The notes below the pieces were generated by a model. The model did no database searches and was not told the DNA's origin. It worked only from the letters and a program-made list of their open reading frames with translations. The translations under genes were made by a program, and so were the position numbers. This document shows positions 28,973 through 37,363 of a stretch of DNA of 56,653 nt, piece by piece (position 1 is the first letter of the stretch; each line of letters starts with the position of its first letter). Location of the stretch: positions 1 to 56,653 of the forward strand of contig JAKOYN010000037.1 in assembly GCA_029780415.1 (NCBI GenBank), written 5' to 3'. This stretch comes from RXIX01 sp003989075 (GTDB lineage: Bacteria > Pseudomonadota > Gammaproteobacteria > Competibacterales > Competibacteraceae).

Positions 28973-30354
28973 CAGTGATCTCCCTGCACCGCGCGGCCAG
29001 CGGCCGCCAGCGCCGCCACCACCCGTTCCATACGCATGCCCCGCGAGCCCTTGATCAGAACCAGCGGCGCCGGACCATCGTCCTGCAGATCATGCTCCAG
29101 CGCCGCGACCAGCGCTTCCACCGTGGCAAAATGAACCGCGCTGGGGCCAAAGGCCTGTACCGCCGCCGCGCTGTGTTCGCCCAGACCATAGAGGCGCTCG
29201 AAACCCGCCGCGCGGGCCTCGCGACCGGACTGGGCGTGCAGTTCATCGGCCAGCGGACCCAGCTCGCGCATGTCGCCCAGCACCAGCCACTTGCGGCCCG
29301 GTTCGACGCTGACCGCCGCCAGCGCCGCCGCCAGGGAGGCCGGATTGGCGTTGTAGGCATCATGAATCACCGCGCCGCCATGCCGGCCGGGCAGGGCCTG
29401 CATCCGCCCACCCACCGTCTGCAGGTCTTCCAGACCGGCGCGAATCTCGTCCAGAGTCGCGCCCACGGCCAGCGCCGCCGCTGCCGCCGCCAGGGCATTG
29501 CGCACGTTGTGGCGACCGGGCAGCGGCAGATTGATGTCGATGGCGCCGGCGCTCGTGACCAGGCGAAAGCGGTTGCGCGCCGCGTCCAGGATCTGGCCGC
29601 TGACCGCTGCCGGCTGATCGAGACCAAAATCAATCACCCGCCGCGCGCTGTTCAGGCCCAGCCAGTAGTCGGCATGGGGATCATCGCGGTTGATCACCGC
29701 CACGCCGGCCGCGCTCAGGCCCTGGAAAATCTCACCCTTGGCGCGCGCCACCCCGGTGATGTCGCCAAAACCTTCCAGATGACAGGGCCCGGCGTTATTG
29801 AGAATTGCCACATCCGGTCGGGCCAGTGCAGTCAGGTAGGCGATTTCACCGTGATGGTTGGCGCCCATTTCAATTACGGCATAACCGTGCTCGCCGCGCA
29901 GACGCAGCAGAGTCAACGGCACGCCAAGATCGTTGTTCAGGTTGCCGGCCGTGGCCAGAGTTGAGCCACGCTGGCTCAGGACAGCGGCGAGCATTTCCTT
30001 GAGCGTGGTTTTGCCGTTGCTGCCGGTCAGGGCAATCAGCGGCCCGGTGAAGCGCATTCGCCAGGCCGCCGCCAGCCGGCCCAGGGCCAGCCGGGTATCG
30101 GCGACGCGCAGTTGCGGCAGCGGATCGTCGACCAGCCGGCTGACCAGCGCCGCAGCGGCGCCCTGGGCACGGGCGGCGGCAAGGAAATCGTGACCGTCGG
30201 CATGCGCGCCCGGCAAGGCCACGAATAGCGCGCCGACCGGCAGGCGGCGGCTGTCAATGCCAACCGCGTCAAAGGTGACATCGTCGCCATGGTATTCACC
30301 TTGCAGCAGGCGAGCGGCTTCCTGCAGGCGCAGTGGGGGGAAAGCGTCGTTCAT
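28972..30354 (-). CDS. murF: UDP-MurNAc-tripeptide--D-Ala-D-Ala ligase MurF
   Basis: 460 residues from ATG 30354, chosen because MNDAFPPLRLQEAARLLQG aligns with the family N-terminus; ATG 30369 (five codons longer, overlapping the murE stop) is also possible, while a start at 30471 would only add out-of-family residues from within murE. MurF adds the D-Ala-D-Ala made by Ddl, completing the pentapeptide. ATP loop GSNGKTTLKEML near 110; VIEMGANHHGEIAYL near 155; DAYNANPASL near 330. No good ribosome-binding site, so coupling to murE is likely. Confidence 0.94.
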   Translation of the reverse strand: MNDAFPPLRLQEAARLLQGEYHGDDVTFDAVGIDSRRLPVGALFVALPGAHADGHDFLAAARAQGAAAALVSRLVDDPLPQLRVADTRLALGRLAAAWRMRFTGPLIALTGSNGKTTLKEMLAAVLSQRGSTLATAGNLNNDLGVPLTLLRLRGEHGYAVIEMGANHHGEIAYLTALARPDVAILNNAGPCHLEGFGDITGVARAKGEIFQGLSAAGVAVINRDDPHADYWLGLNSARRVIDFGLDQPAAVSGQILDAARNRFRLVTSAGAIDINLPLPGRHNVRNALAAAAAALAVGATLDEIRAGLEDLQTVGGRMQALPGRHGGAVIHDAYNANPASLAAALAAVSVEPGRKWLVLGDMRELGPLADELHAQSGREARAAGFERLYGLGEHSAAAVQAFGPSAVHFATVEALVAALEHDLQDDGPAPLVLIKGSRGMRMERVVAALAAAGRAVQGDH

Positions 30355-30361
30355 CCGTACA

Positions 30362-31885
30362 TCATCCATCCTGAGAATCGGGAAACAGGCAGGACCGCGC
30401 CGTGGCGCGATCGCAGAACGGCAGCCGCTCGGTGCCGATGATTTGATAATCCTCGTGGCCCTTGCCGGCAATCAGCACGATGTCATCGGGGGCGGCGGCG
30501 GCCAGGGTCTGGACAATGGCCTGCCGCCGGTCACGCAGCACGGTCACTGCGTCCGGGGCATGCAGGCCCGTCAGGATATCGCGCACGATCTGCTCGGGAT
30601 CTTCGGTGCGTGGATTGTCGTCCGTAATCACCACCCGGTCGGCGAGACGCTCGGCAACCGCGCCCATCAGCGGCCGCTTGCCGGGATCGCGATCGCCGCC
30701 ACAGCCGAACACGCACCACAGCTGGCCCGCACCATGTTCGCGCAGAGCACCCAGCGCCTGTTCCAGGGCATGTGGTGTATGGGCGTAATCGATCACCGCC
30801 AGCGGCTGGCCCGGCCCGCCACCGATCCGCTCCATACGTCCTGGGACGGTGGCCGCGTGCGCCAGCCGCGCCAGCGCTTCCTCAAAGGGCAGATCCAGCG
30901 CCAGCAGAGTGGCCAGGGTCGCCAGCAGGTTATGGGCATTGAAGCGGCCGAGCAGTCCGCTGCGCAGCTCACCTTCACCCCAGGAGGACTGCACTTGCAG
31001 TACGAGCCCGGTCGGCGTCAGGCGCAGATCCTCGCCCCAGACAAAGCTGTCCAGGCGTGCCGGGCGCGGCCCCAGACCATAGCCAATCAGGCCATTCCAG
31101 CCGCGCAGCTCAGCAGCCAGGCCACGACCGAAGGCATCGTCGAGATTGAGCACCGACCAGCGCGGGGCATGACTGAGAAACAGCCGGCGCTTGGCAGCGG
31201 CATAGGCATCAACGGTTCCGTGGTAGTCGAGGTGATCGCGGGTCAGATTAGTCAGCACCGCCACGGTGAAATCGACCCCGTTGACCCGGCCCTGATCGAG
31301 GGCATGCGAGGAGACTTCCATGGCGACATGGCGCTGACCACCGGCCACCAGTCGCGCCAGCAGGCGCTGCACGGTCAGCGCATCGGGCGTGGTGTGCGCC
31401 GAGGGTTCAGTCTGACCATACACGCCGGTGCCCAGGGTACCGATGATGCCGCAGGGCGGTTGTCCGGCCACGCTCAGCGCCTGGGCGATGAAGTGGGCGC
31501 AGGAGGTCTTGCCATCGGTGCCGGTGATGCCGACCACGCCCAGGCGCCGCGTCGGCTCGCCATAAAAGCGGCGGGCGATCAGCCCGAGCCGCTGGCGCAG
31601 CTCCGGCACGGCCAGCAGCGGCAGCTTCTGATCCTGCACCAGCGGCGCGCCGGTCCAGGGCGGCTCCCACAGCACCGCCAGTGGCGCTGCGGCACGCACT
31701 GCGTCAAGAAACTCCAGGCCATGACGCTGACCACCGCACAGGGCCAGGAACAGGTCGCCGGACCGCACGCGGCGACTATCCAGGCTCAGGCCAAGCACCG
31801 GCCGATTGACCAGGCCGGCCGGCACCTCCACCAGGTCCGCCAGCAGTTCACCCAGGGTCAGCGGCGTCGCGCTTGTGCTGCTCAT
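30362..31885 (-). CDS. murE: UDP-MurNAc-tripeptide synthetase MurE (meso-DAP type)
   Basis: 507 residues. MurE adds the third residue of the stem peptide. ATP loop GTDGKTSCAHF lies near 120. The DNPR motif (VVITDDNPRTEDPE, near 415) marks meso-diaminopimelate specificity, as expected for a Gram-negative organism. The start at 31885 overlaps the ftsI stop by 4 bp, and the stop overlaps a possible murF start. Confidence 0.96.
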   Translation of the reverse strand: MSSTSATPLTLGELLADLVEVPAGLVNRPVLGLSLDSRRVRSGDLFLALCGGQRHGLEFLDAVRAAAPLAVLWEPPWTGAPLVQDQKLPLLAVPELRQRLGLIARRFYGEPTRRLGVVGITGTDGKTSCAHFIAQALSVAGQPPCGIIGTLGTGVYGQTEPSAHTTPDALTVQRLLARLVAGGQRHVAMEVSSHALDQGRVNGVDFTVAVLTNLTRDHLDYHGTVDAYAAAKRRLFLSHAPRWSVLNLDDAFGRGLAAELRGWNGLIGYGLGPRPARLDSFVWGEDLRLTPTGLVLQVQSSWGEGELRSGLLGRFNAHNLLATLATLLALDLPFEEALARLAHAATVPGRMERIGGGPGQPLAVIDYAHTPHALEQALGALREHGAGQLWCVFGCGGDRDPGKRPLMGAVAERLADRVVITDDNPRTEDPEQIVRDILTGLHAPDAVTVLRDRRQAIVQTLAAAAPDDIVLIAGKGHEDYQIIGTERLPFCDRATARSCLFPDSQDG

Positions 31886-33699
31886 GGCGTTGCTCCCTCC
31901 GGCGCTGCAGCAGTAGCGCCGGCGATCTTCATGCTCGGCATGTCGTCGGGGGTGATGTTGAGAATGCGCAGCGCCCCGCTCATGGTCGCGGAAAACACCG
32001 GTGCCGCCACCGTGCCGCCGTAATAGGCACCGCCAGTCGGCTCATCGATGAGAATGGCCATCACCAGGCGTGGATCACTGGCCGGGACAATGCCCGCGAA
32101 CAGGGCGAAGTGGCGATTGTTGGTATAGCGGCCACCGGACAGTTTGCGCGCCGTGCCGCTCTTACCCGCTACCCGATAGCCGGGAATATGGGCCTTGTAA
32201 CCGGTGCCTTCCTTGGTCACCACCATTTCCATCATCGTGCGCACCTGGCGCACCGCGCTGGCCGCCAGCACCCGGCGCTCGTCGGCTGGATTCAGCGGCT
32301 GCTCGCGCTTGAACAGGGTCAGTGGCCGGCGTACGCCATCAGCAGCCAGCACCGTATAGGCCTGGGCCAGTTGCAGAATGGTGAGCGAGAAGCCATAGCC
32401 GAAGGAGTGGTTGGCGTGGCCGATCTCCGCCCACTTGCTGAAGTGACGCAGCACGCCAGTCTGCTCACCGGTCAGGCCAAGCTGGGTGTGCGCGCCAAAG
32501 CCGATGCTTTTGTACAGACTCCACAACCGTTCCGCCGGCATCGACAGGGCGATCTTGCTGGTGCCGACATTGCTGGACTTGCTGATGACGCGAGTGACGT
32601 CGATGGTGCCGTAGTTGTGCGTGTCGCGCACCATGTAGCGGCCGATGCGCATCGGCGCGGTATTGACCATGGTACTCGCCGTCCATTTGCCGCTTTCCAA
32701 GCCCATGGCGACCGAGAAGGGCTTGACGGTCGAGCCCGGCTCATAGACGTCAGTGACGGTGCGGTTGCGCAGCAATTCGCCCTTGAGTTCGTTACGGTTG
32801 TTGGGATTGCCGGCCGGCTGGTTGACCATGGCCAGAATTTCGCCACTGCGCACATCGACAATCACTGCCGCGCCGGCATTGGCTTTGTTCTCCAGCACCG
32901 CCGCCTTGAGCGCGCGATAGGCCAGATACTGCAGGCGCCGGTCAATGCTCAGCACCAGCTTCTGTCCGGGCTGCGGTACGCGGATGCTCTCGACATCCTT
33001 GACGATGCGGCCAAGCCGGTCCTTGATCACGCGCTTCTGTCCGGGGATGCCGCGCAACTGGGCGTCGAAGGCCTTCTCCAGACCTTCCTGACCGACATCG
33101 TCGACATCGGTGAAACCGAGCAGGTGCGAAGTAACCTCGGCATCGGGGTAGTAGCGGCGATATTCGCGCTGCGCATACACGCCCGCGATCTTCAGATCCA
33201 GGATATGCTGCGCCGCGCTCGGTGCCAGATGGCGACGCAGGTACAGAAACTGACGGGTCTTTTGTCCGGCCTGCTGTTTCTCGATATCGGGCGCCAGCTT
33301 GGCTTCCAGCTCGGCCAGCGGCATGTCCAGTGCTGTGGCCAACTGCCCCCAGCGCGCGCGCTGGTCAAGCAGTTCGGCGGGCTGCGCCCAGATCGAATCC
33401 ACCGGCGAGCTGACCGCCAGCGGCTCGCCGTTGCGGTCGACAATCATGCCGCGGTGCGCCGGCACCTCGACCACGCGCAGGAAGCGCTCATCACCCTGAT
33501 CCTGCAGGAAGTCGGTGCTGACCAGCTGCAGATAGGCGGCACGCGCCACGATGCCGGTCGCCGCCAGCCCAAGCAGGACCATGAGCAGACCGGGTCGGGT
33601 CAGGTTTCCCAGGCGCGACCCGCGTGAGGGCGGGGTAGCGGCCTTGGCAGTGCGCGGCCGGGTCCGGGAGGCGTTGAAGGTCTTGTTCACGGGTTTCAT
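31882..33699 (-). CDS. ftsI: Septal peptidoglycan transpeptidase FtsI (PBP3)
   Basis: 605 residues. FtsI cross-links septal peptidoglycan and pairs with FtsW. It has a basic cytoplasmic tail, one membrane helix (about 37-55), a PBP dimerisation domain and a transpeptidase domain with active-site STVK near residue 324, SSN near 377 and KSGTA near 515. The beta-lactam-binding triad is complete. Its ATG overlaps the ftsL stop by 4 bp. Confidence 0.97.
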   Translation of the reverse strand: MKPVNKTFNASRTRPRTAKAATPPSRGSRLGNLTRPGLLMVLLGLAATGIVARAAYLQLVSTDFLQDQGDERFLRVVEVPAHRGMIVDRNGEPLAVSSPVDSIWAQPAELLDQRARWGQLATALDMPLAELEAKLAPDIEKQQAGQKTRQFLYLRRHLAPSAAQHILDLKIAGVYAQREYRRYYPDAEVTSHLLGFTDVDDVGQEGLEKAFDAQLRGIPGQKRVIKDRLGRIVKDVESIRVPQPGQKLVLSIDRRLQYLAYRALKAAVLENKANAGAAVIVDVRSGEILAMVNQPAGNPNNRNELKGELLRNRTVTDVYEPGSTVKPFSVAMGLESGKWTASTMVNTAPMRIGRYMVRDTHNYGTIDVTRVISKSSNVGTSKIALSMPAERLWSLYKSIGFGAHTQLGLTGEQTGVLRHFSKWAEIGHANHSFGYGFSLTILQLAQAYTVLAADGVRRPLTLFKREQPLNPADERRVLAASAVRQVRTMMEMVVTKEGTGYKAHIPGYRVAGKSGTARKLSGGRYTNNRHFALFAGIVPASDPRLVMAILIDEPTGGAYYGGTVAAPVFSATMSGALRILNITPDDMPSMKIAGATAAAPEGATP

Positions 33700-33968
33700 C
33701 GCGGGGTGATGTACAGGACTTCATCGGGTTCCGGCGTGCGCATATGCAATTGCGCCCGTGCCCGCTGCTCGACCACGATATCCGTCACCAGGGTGCTCTG
33801 TTCCAGTTGCAGCAATTCCCATTCGATCTCCAGAGTGTCGCGCTCAGCCTGCAGTTTTTGCATGCGCACGAACAGCTGGCGGTTGAGATGATCGGTGTAG
33901 GCCACGCCAATCCCGGAAGCGAGCACCGCCACAGTCAGCACGGTGACCAGCAGCATGCGGTTTTTCAT
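33696..33968 (-). CDS. ftsL: Cell division protein FtsL
   Basis: 90 residues. This is a small bitopic protein with one N-terminal membrane helix (about 4-24) and a periplasmic leucine-zipper-like coil (about 28-70). FtsL joins FtsB and FtsQ and signals to FtsWI. Sequence is poorly conserved in general, so the call rests on size, topology and position between rsmH and ftsI, overlapping both by 4 bp. Confidence 0.93.
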   Translation of the reverse strand: MKNRMLLVTVLTVAVLASGIGVAYTDHLNRQLFVRMQKLQAERDTLEIEWELLQLEQSTLVTDIVVEQRARAQLHMRTPEPDEVLYITPR

Positions 33969-34912
33969 GCCAGGCGCTCCGCCACGCGCAGGGTGGCACT
34001 GCGCGCGCGCGGGTTGGCGGCGACTTCGGCAGGACCGGCCCGCAGCGCTCGACTGACCAGACGCAGGGTCATGCCCTCGGGGGCACCCATCACCGGCAAA
34101 TCCAGCGGCAGCTCCCGCCCCCGCGCCTGTTCCCGCATGAACTGCTTGACCACCCGATCCTCCAGGGAATGAAAACTGATCACCGCCAGCCGCCCACCGG
34201 GCGCCAGCAGCTGTACCGCTTGCGGCAGCACCGCGCGCAGTTCGTCGAGTTCGTGATTGACCGCGATCCGGATCGCCTGAAAGGCGCGGGTAGCGGGATG
34301 CTTGCCAGGCTCGCGGGTTGGCACCGCTGCAGCAATGATCGCTGCCAGTTGCGCCGTGGTCGCGATCGGCCCCTGCTGGCGGGCGGCGACGATGGCCCGG
34401 GCCACGCGACGGTGAAAGCGCTCCTCGCCATAGGCATCCAGGATCCGCGCCAGCTCCACCTCATCCACTCCGGCCAGCCACGCGGCAGCACCAGGGCCGC
34501 TCTCCGGGTCCATGCGCATATCCAGCGGCCCATCGTGCATGAAGCTGAAACCGCGCGCCGGATCGTCCAGTTGCGGCGAGGACACCCCCAGATCAAGCAG
34601 CACACCATCCACCCGTTCGAGCCAGCCGGCGGTAGCGACTGCCTCGGACAGACACCCAAAGGCGGCGCGCACGAAACGGAAACGCGCATCAGACGCGAAA
34701 CGGGCGCTGGCGCTGGCGGCGGCTGCCGGATCACGATCCAGGGCCAGCAACCGCCCTTCGGCACCCAGTGCCGCCAGCAAGGCTGCTGAATGTCCGCCGC
34801 GGCCGAAGGTCGCATCAACATAGTGGCCATCAGCACGGATATTCAGCGCGGCGAGCGCTTCGTCGAGCAGCACCGGCTGGTGCGATAGTGGCGCGGGGGA
34901 AACACTGAACAT
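33965..34912 (-). CDS. rsmH: 16S rRNA (cytosine1402-N4)-methyltransferase RsmH
   Basis: 315 residues. RsmH methylates N4 of C1402 in the ribosomal P site; RsmI (also in this window) methylates the 2'-O of the same base. HQPVLLDEAL at the start, SAM motif DATFGRGGHSAALL near 33, DLGVSSPQLDDPARGFSF near 107, and C-terminal VISFHSLEDRVVKQF near 230 are characteristic. It starts 3 bp after mraZ. Confidence 0.97.
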   Translation of the reverse strand: MFSVSPAPLSHQPVLLDEALAALNIRADGHYVDATFGRGGHSAALLAALGAEGRLLALDRDPAAAASASARFASDARFRFVRAAFGCLSEAVATAGWLERVDGVLLDLGVSSPQLDDPARGFSFMHDGPLDMRMDPESGPGAAAWLAGVDEVELARILDAYGEERFHRRVARAIVAARQQGPIATTAQLAAIIAAAVPTREPGKHPATRAFQAIRIAVNHELDELRAVLPQAVQLLAPGGRLAVISFHSLEDRVVKQFMREQARGRELPLDLPVMGAPEGMTLRLVSRALRAGPAEVAANPRARSATLRVAERLA

Positions 34913-34915
34913 GCG

Positions 34916-35383
34916 CTAGAACGCCAGCGCATCCAAATCAGGCAGCGCAGCGCCACCGGCACCATCGGCCAGCAGCGCATCGGCCAGCAGCGCATCACGC
35001 CATGCCTGCCAGGCCTGCTCGTCCCAGATCTCGAATTTGTTGCCCTGCCCCACCAGCACCACCCGCTTGTCCAGATTCGCAAATTCCCGCAGGGGAGCCG
35101 GCAGCAGAATGCGACCGCTGGCATCCAGGCCGCATTCCTCGGCATGCCCCAACAGCAGCCGCTTGAGCGCACGAGCACGCGCATGCGTGCTGGAGAGCTG
35201 GATGAGTTGGCGCTCGATACCTTCCCAGACCGGCAGCGGATACAACAGCAGGCAACGGTCCTGATCAACGGTAACAATCACCTGCCCGGCGGCGGCATCC
35301 TGCAACGCTTGGCGGTACTTGGCCGGTATCGACAGGCGACCCTTGCTATCCAGCGTGAGCGGACTGATACCCCGGAACAACAC
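34916..35383 (-). CDS. mraZ: Transcriptional regulator MraZ
   Basis: 155 residues, GTG start at 35383 with GGGGAGGAG upstream. MraZ forms a ring of AbrB-like units and represses its own dcw promoter. The two domains each carry the DxxGR motif: LDSKGRLSIPAKYR (about 11-24) and LDASGRILLPAPLR (about 85-98). Three 10-bp operator repeats lie just upstream (35411-35440). A 15-bp tandem duplication near the 3' end repeats ALLAD in the C-terminal tail. Confidence 0.96.
   Translation of the reverse strand: MLFRGISPLTLDSKGRLSIPAKYRQALQDAAAGQVIVTVDQDRCLLLYPLPVWEGIERQLIQLSSTHARARALKRLLLGHAEECGLDASGRILLPAPLREFANLDKRVVLVGQGNKFEIWDEQAWQAWRDALLADALLADGAGGAALPDLDALAF
34965..34994. repeat. 15-bp tandem duplication inside mraZ
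   Basis: Two perfect adjacent copies of a 15-base unit (34965-34979 and 34980-34994), in frame, adding five residues to the MraZ C-terminal tail outside the DNA-binding domains. Confidence 0.9.
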
Positions 35384-35410
35384 CGCTCCTCCCCGGACAC
35401 CCTGCCGTTT

Positions 35411-35440
35411 CTGCGCGCCACTTTATCCCACTTTTCACCA
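35411..35440 (-). promoter_or_regulatory. MraZ operator, three 10-bp direct repeats
   Basis: Read on the minus strand: TGGTGAAAAG, TGGGATAAAG, TGGCGCGCAG in direct succession. This matches the known MraZ box design (TGG(G) repeated at one helical turn). It begins a few bases downstream of the -10 element, so MraZ binding should block the dcw promoter. Confidence 0.85.
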
Positions 35441-35444
35441 CTAG

Positions 35445-35474
35445 ACTATAGGGAGCACGGTCGGGTGCAGTCAA
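35445..35474 (-). promoter_or_regulatory. Main dcw promoter (Pmra)
   Basis: Minus strand: -35 TTGACT (35469-35474, 5 of 6), 18-bp spacer, -10 TATAGT (35445-35450, 5 of 6). An A/T-rich stretch upstream (about 35490-35540) could act as an UP element. Start of transcription would fall at about 35438, inside the MraZ boxes. Confidence 0.85.
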
Positions 35475-35546
35475 GAAAAGGCACCGGGCCAATTCCAGAA
35501 AAATTATTTTAAACACAATACCTTAAAAATCAGGATAAAATCAGGG

Positions 35547-35568
35547 CATGGTCCGGAACCGGTCCATG
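35547..35568. repeat. 22-bp inverted repeat between rnpB and the dcw promoter
   Basis: CATGG-T-CCGG-AA-CCGG-T-CCATG: nine paired positions with one T/T mismatch. It could be a protein-binding palindrome, or (read on the minus strand, followed by CCCTGATTTTATC) a terminator of rnpB. Function undecided. Confidence 0.5.
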
Positions 35569-35621
35569 GATCAGGGGTGGTGCGGGCGGATGGCGCCCGG
35601 AAAACGGTAGCAAAGCACGGG

Positions 35622-35974
35622 AAGTGGGAACCGGCCTGTAAGCCGGGTTCTGTCGAGGACGATCATTCATCTGCGACACCTGTCACCAGGTGCCTGTAGC
35701 GACCTACCCAGGAGCCGTGCGGACCACACGTCAGCGCTCCTCTATTTGGTCTTGCTCCGGGTGGGGTTTACCGTGCCGCGCCTGTTGCCAGCCGCGCGGT
35801 GCGCTCTTACCGCACCTTTTCACCCTTGCCGGCTCTTGCGAGCGTAGGCGGTTTGTTTTCTGTGGCACTGTCCGTCGGCTCGCGCCGCCCAGGCGTTACC
35901 TGGCACCCTGTCCTATGGAGCCCGGACTTTCCTCCACACCGCGAGGCGATGCAGCGACCGTCCAGCCGGTTCCC
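35622..35974 (-). ncRNA. rnpB: RNase P RNA (type A)
   Basis: Catalytic RNA of RNase P, which trims the 5' leader of tRNAs. On the minus strand the conserved GAGGAAAGTCCGGGCTCC, the GGTGAAAAGGTGCGGTAAGAG region, GGTAAACCCC and the 3' block AGATGAATGATCG...ACAGAACCCGGCTTA are all present. Helix P1 pairs perfectly: GGGAACCGGC (35965-35974) with GCCGGTTCCC (35626-35635), which fixes both ends to within a few bases. Length about 353 nt is normal. It lies between rsmI and mraZ, as in many Gammaproteobacteria. Confidence 0.96.
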
Positions 35975-35981
35975 GATGCAT

Positions 35982-36010
35982 AGTGTCTATTGCGGCGCAG
36001 CATTTGACAA
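35982..36010 (-). promoter_or_regulatory. Predicted rnpB promoter
   Basis: Minus strand: TTGTCA (36005-36010) at -31 to -36 relative to the predicted RNA start, 17-bp spacer, weak -10 GACACT (35982-35987). Spacing from the P1 helix supports it. Confidence 0.55.
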
Positions 36011-36033
36011 GCCAATCACGCCAATCAGGTCGC

Positions 36034-36894
36034 TCAGGGTGCTTCCGGCTGCCGGCCAGCCAGGCGCAGCGCCAGTTCATACAGTGCCTTGCGCTTCAGA
36101 CCGGTCACCTGAGCCGCCAGGGCTACCGCCCGCCCCATCGGCAATTCCGCCAGCAGCGCCGTCAGCAGGCGCCGCGTTTCTGGCGTATCGGTCTCATCGA
36201 CCGCCACCGCGCCCTGCACCACCAGCACGAATTCCCCCTTCTGGCGCTGCGGTTCCGCCACCAGCCATGCTGCCAGTTCGGCCAGCAGCGCGCCCTGAAT
36301 CTCCTCAAAGCGCTTGGTCAGTTCGCGGGCGATCACCGCTGGCCGCGCGGCGCCCAGTTCCGCCGCCAGATCGGCCAGAGTTTCGGCGATGCGGTGGCTG
36401 GCTTCGAGAAACACCAAGGTGCGCGGTTCGCCAGCCAGTTCCCGCAGGCGCTCGCGGCGGGCGTGGCCTTTCGCCGGCAGAAAGCCTTCGAAAACAAAGC
36501 GGTCGGTCGGCAGGCCCGCCACCGACAGGGCCGCCAGCACACTGCTCGGTCCCGGCACCGGGATCACCGGCAAGCCCTGCCGGCGCAGTTCACGCACCAG
36601 CGGAAAGCCCGGATCGCTGATCAGCGGCGTGCCGGCATCGGACACCAGCGCCAGCGCCTGACCCGCGCGCAACCGGGCCACCACCGACTCCAGGCGGGCG
36701 CGCTCATTATGCTCATGCAGCGAGAACAGCGGCGTCGCGATCGCGAAATGAGCTAGCAACTGCCCGGTGTGGCGGGTATCCTCAGCAGCGATGGCATCGA
36801 CCTCGCGCAGCACGCGCAGAGCACGGGCGCTGATATCCTCCAGATTGCCAATCGGCGTGGCCACCACATACAGGGCGCCGGATTCGACGGTCAT
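36034..36894 (-). CDS. rsmI: 16S rRNA (cytidine1402-2'-O)-methyltransferase RsmI
   Basis: 286 residues. RsmI belongs to the tetrapyrrole (SpoU-unrelated) methyltransferase fold and acts with RsmH on C1402. N-terminal LYVVATPIGNLEDIS (about 8-22), AEDTRHTG near 36, SDAGTPLISDPG near 85 and the EGFLPAKGHARRERL segment near 122 are family marks. It is divergent from yraN and runs toward rnpB. Confidence 0.96.
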   Translation of the reverse strand: MTVESGALYVVATPIGNLEDISARALRVLREVDAIAAEDTRHTGQLLAHFAIATPLFSLHEHNERARLESVVARLRAGQALALVSDAGTPLISDPGFPLVRELRRQGLPVIPVPGPSSVLAALSVAGLPTDRFVFEGFLPAKGHARRERLRELAGEPRTLVFLEASHRIAETLADLAAELGAARPAVIARELTKRFEEIQGALLAELAAWLVAEPQRQKGEFVLVVQGAVAVDETDTPETRRLLTALLAELPMGRAVALAAQVTGLKRKALYELALRLAGRQPEAP

Positions 36895-36964
36895 GATCCA
36901 AACCTCTACAATGCGTCAATTTTTTGGAAAGCCCGATCCTGAATCACTTGACTGGAGACGATCC

Positions 36965-37324
36965 GTGATCAGCCGCGTCGCCCAGGGCAGCACCGCCGAG
37001 AACCTGGCCTGCCAGTACCTGGAGACCCGGGGCCTGGTCCTGGTCGCGCGCAATGTCCGCTACCGGGGCGGCGAACTGGACCTGATCATGCGTGAGGGCG
37101 AAACGCTGGTCTTTGTTGAAGTGCGCAGCCGCCGCCAGAGCACTTATGGCACACCCGCCGAGACTGTGACCCCGACCAAGCAGCAGCGCCTGATCCACGC
37201 CGCCAGTCTGTATCTGCAGCGCCAGGCGCTGGATCCGCCCTGCCGTTTCGATGTAGTCGCGATCCTGCAGGACGGCAGCGCACCACGCATCGACTGGATC
37301 CGCGACGCTTTCCAGCTTAATTGA
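36965..37324 (+). CDS. yraN: YraN-family (UPF0102) putative endonuclease-like protein
   Basis: 119 residues from GTG 36965, chosen for GGAG seven bases upstream and because family members begin just before this point; ATG 36911 is in frame but has no ribosome-binding site and overlaps the predicted -10 TACAAT (36907-36912). The fold is Holliday-junction-resolvase-like: GELDLIMREGETLVFVEVRSR contains the Asp and Glu-x-Lys-like (here EVR) active-site positions. The biological role of YraN is unknown. Divergent from rsmI, its usual neighbour. Confidence 0.88.
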   Translation: MISRVAQGSTAENLACQYLETRGLVLVARNVRYRGGELDLIMREGETLVFVEVRSRRQSTYGTPAETVTPTKQQRLIHAASLYLQRQALDPPCRFDVVAILQDGSAPRIDWIRDAFQLN

Positions 37325-37363
37325 ATTCCCGACCGACCGCCGCAGTTGCCGAGTACCTTGCCG

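Noticed and set aside
37325..37363. Cobalamin or SAM riboswitch upstream of metH
   Set aside because: The gap is only 39 bp and holds no riboswitch-like element.
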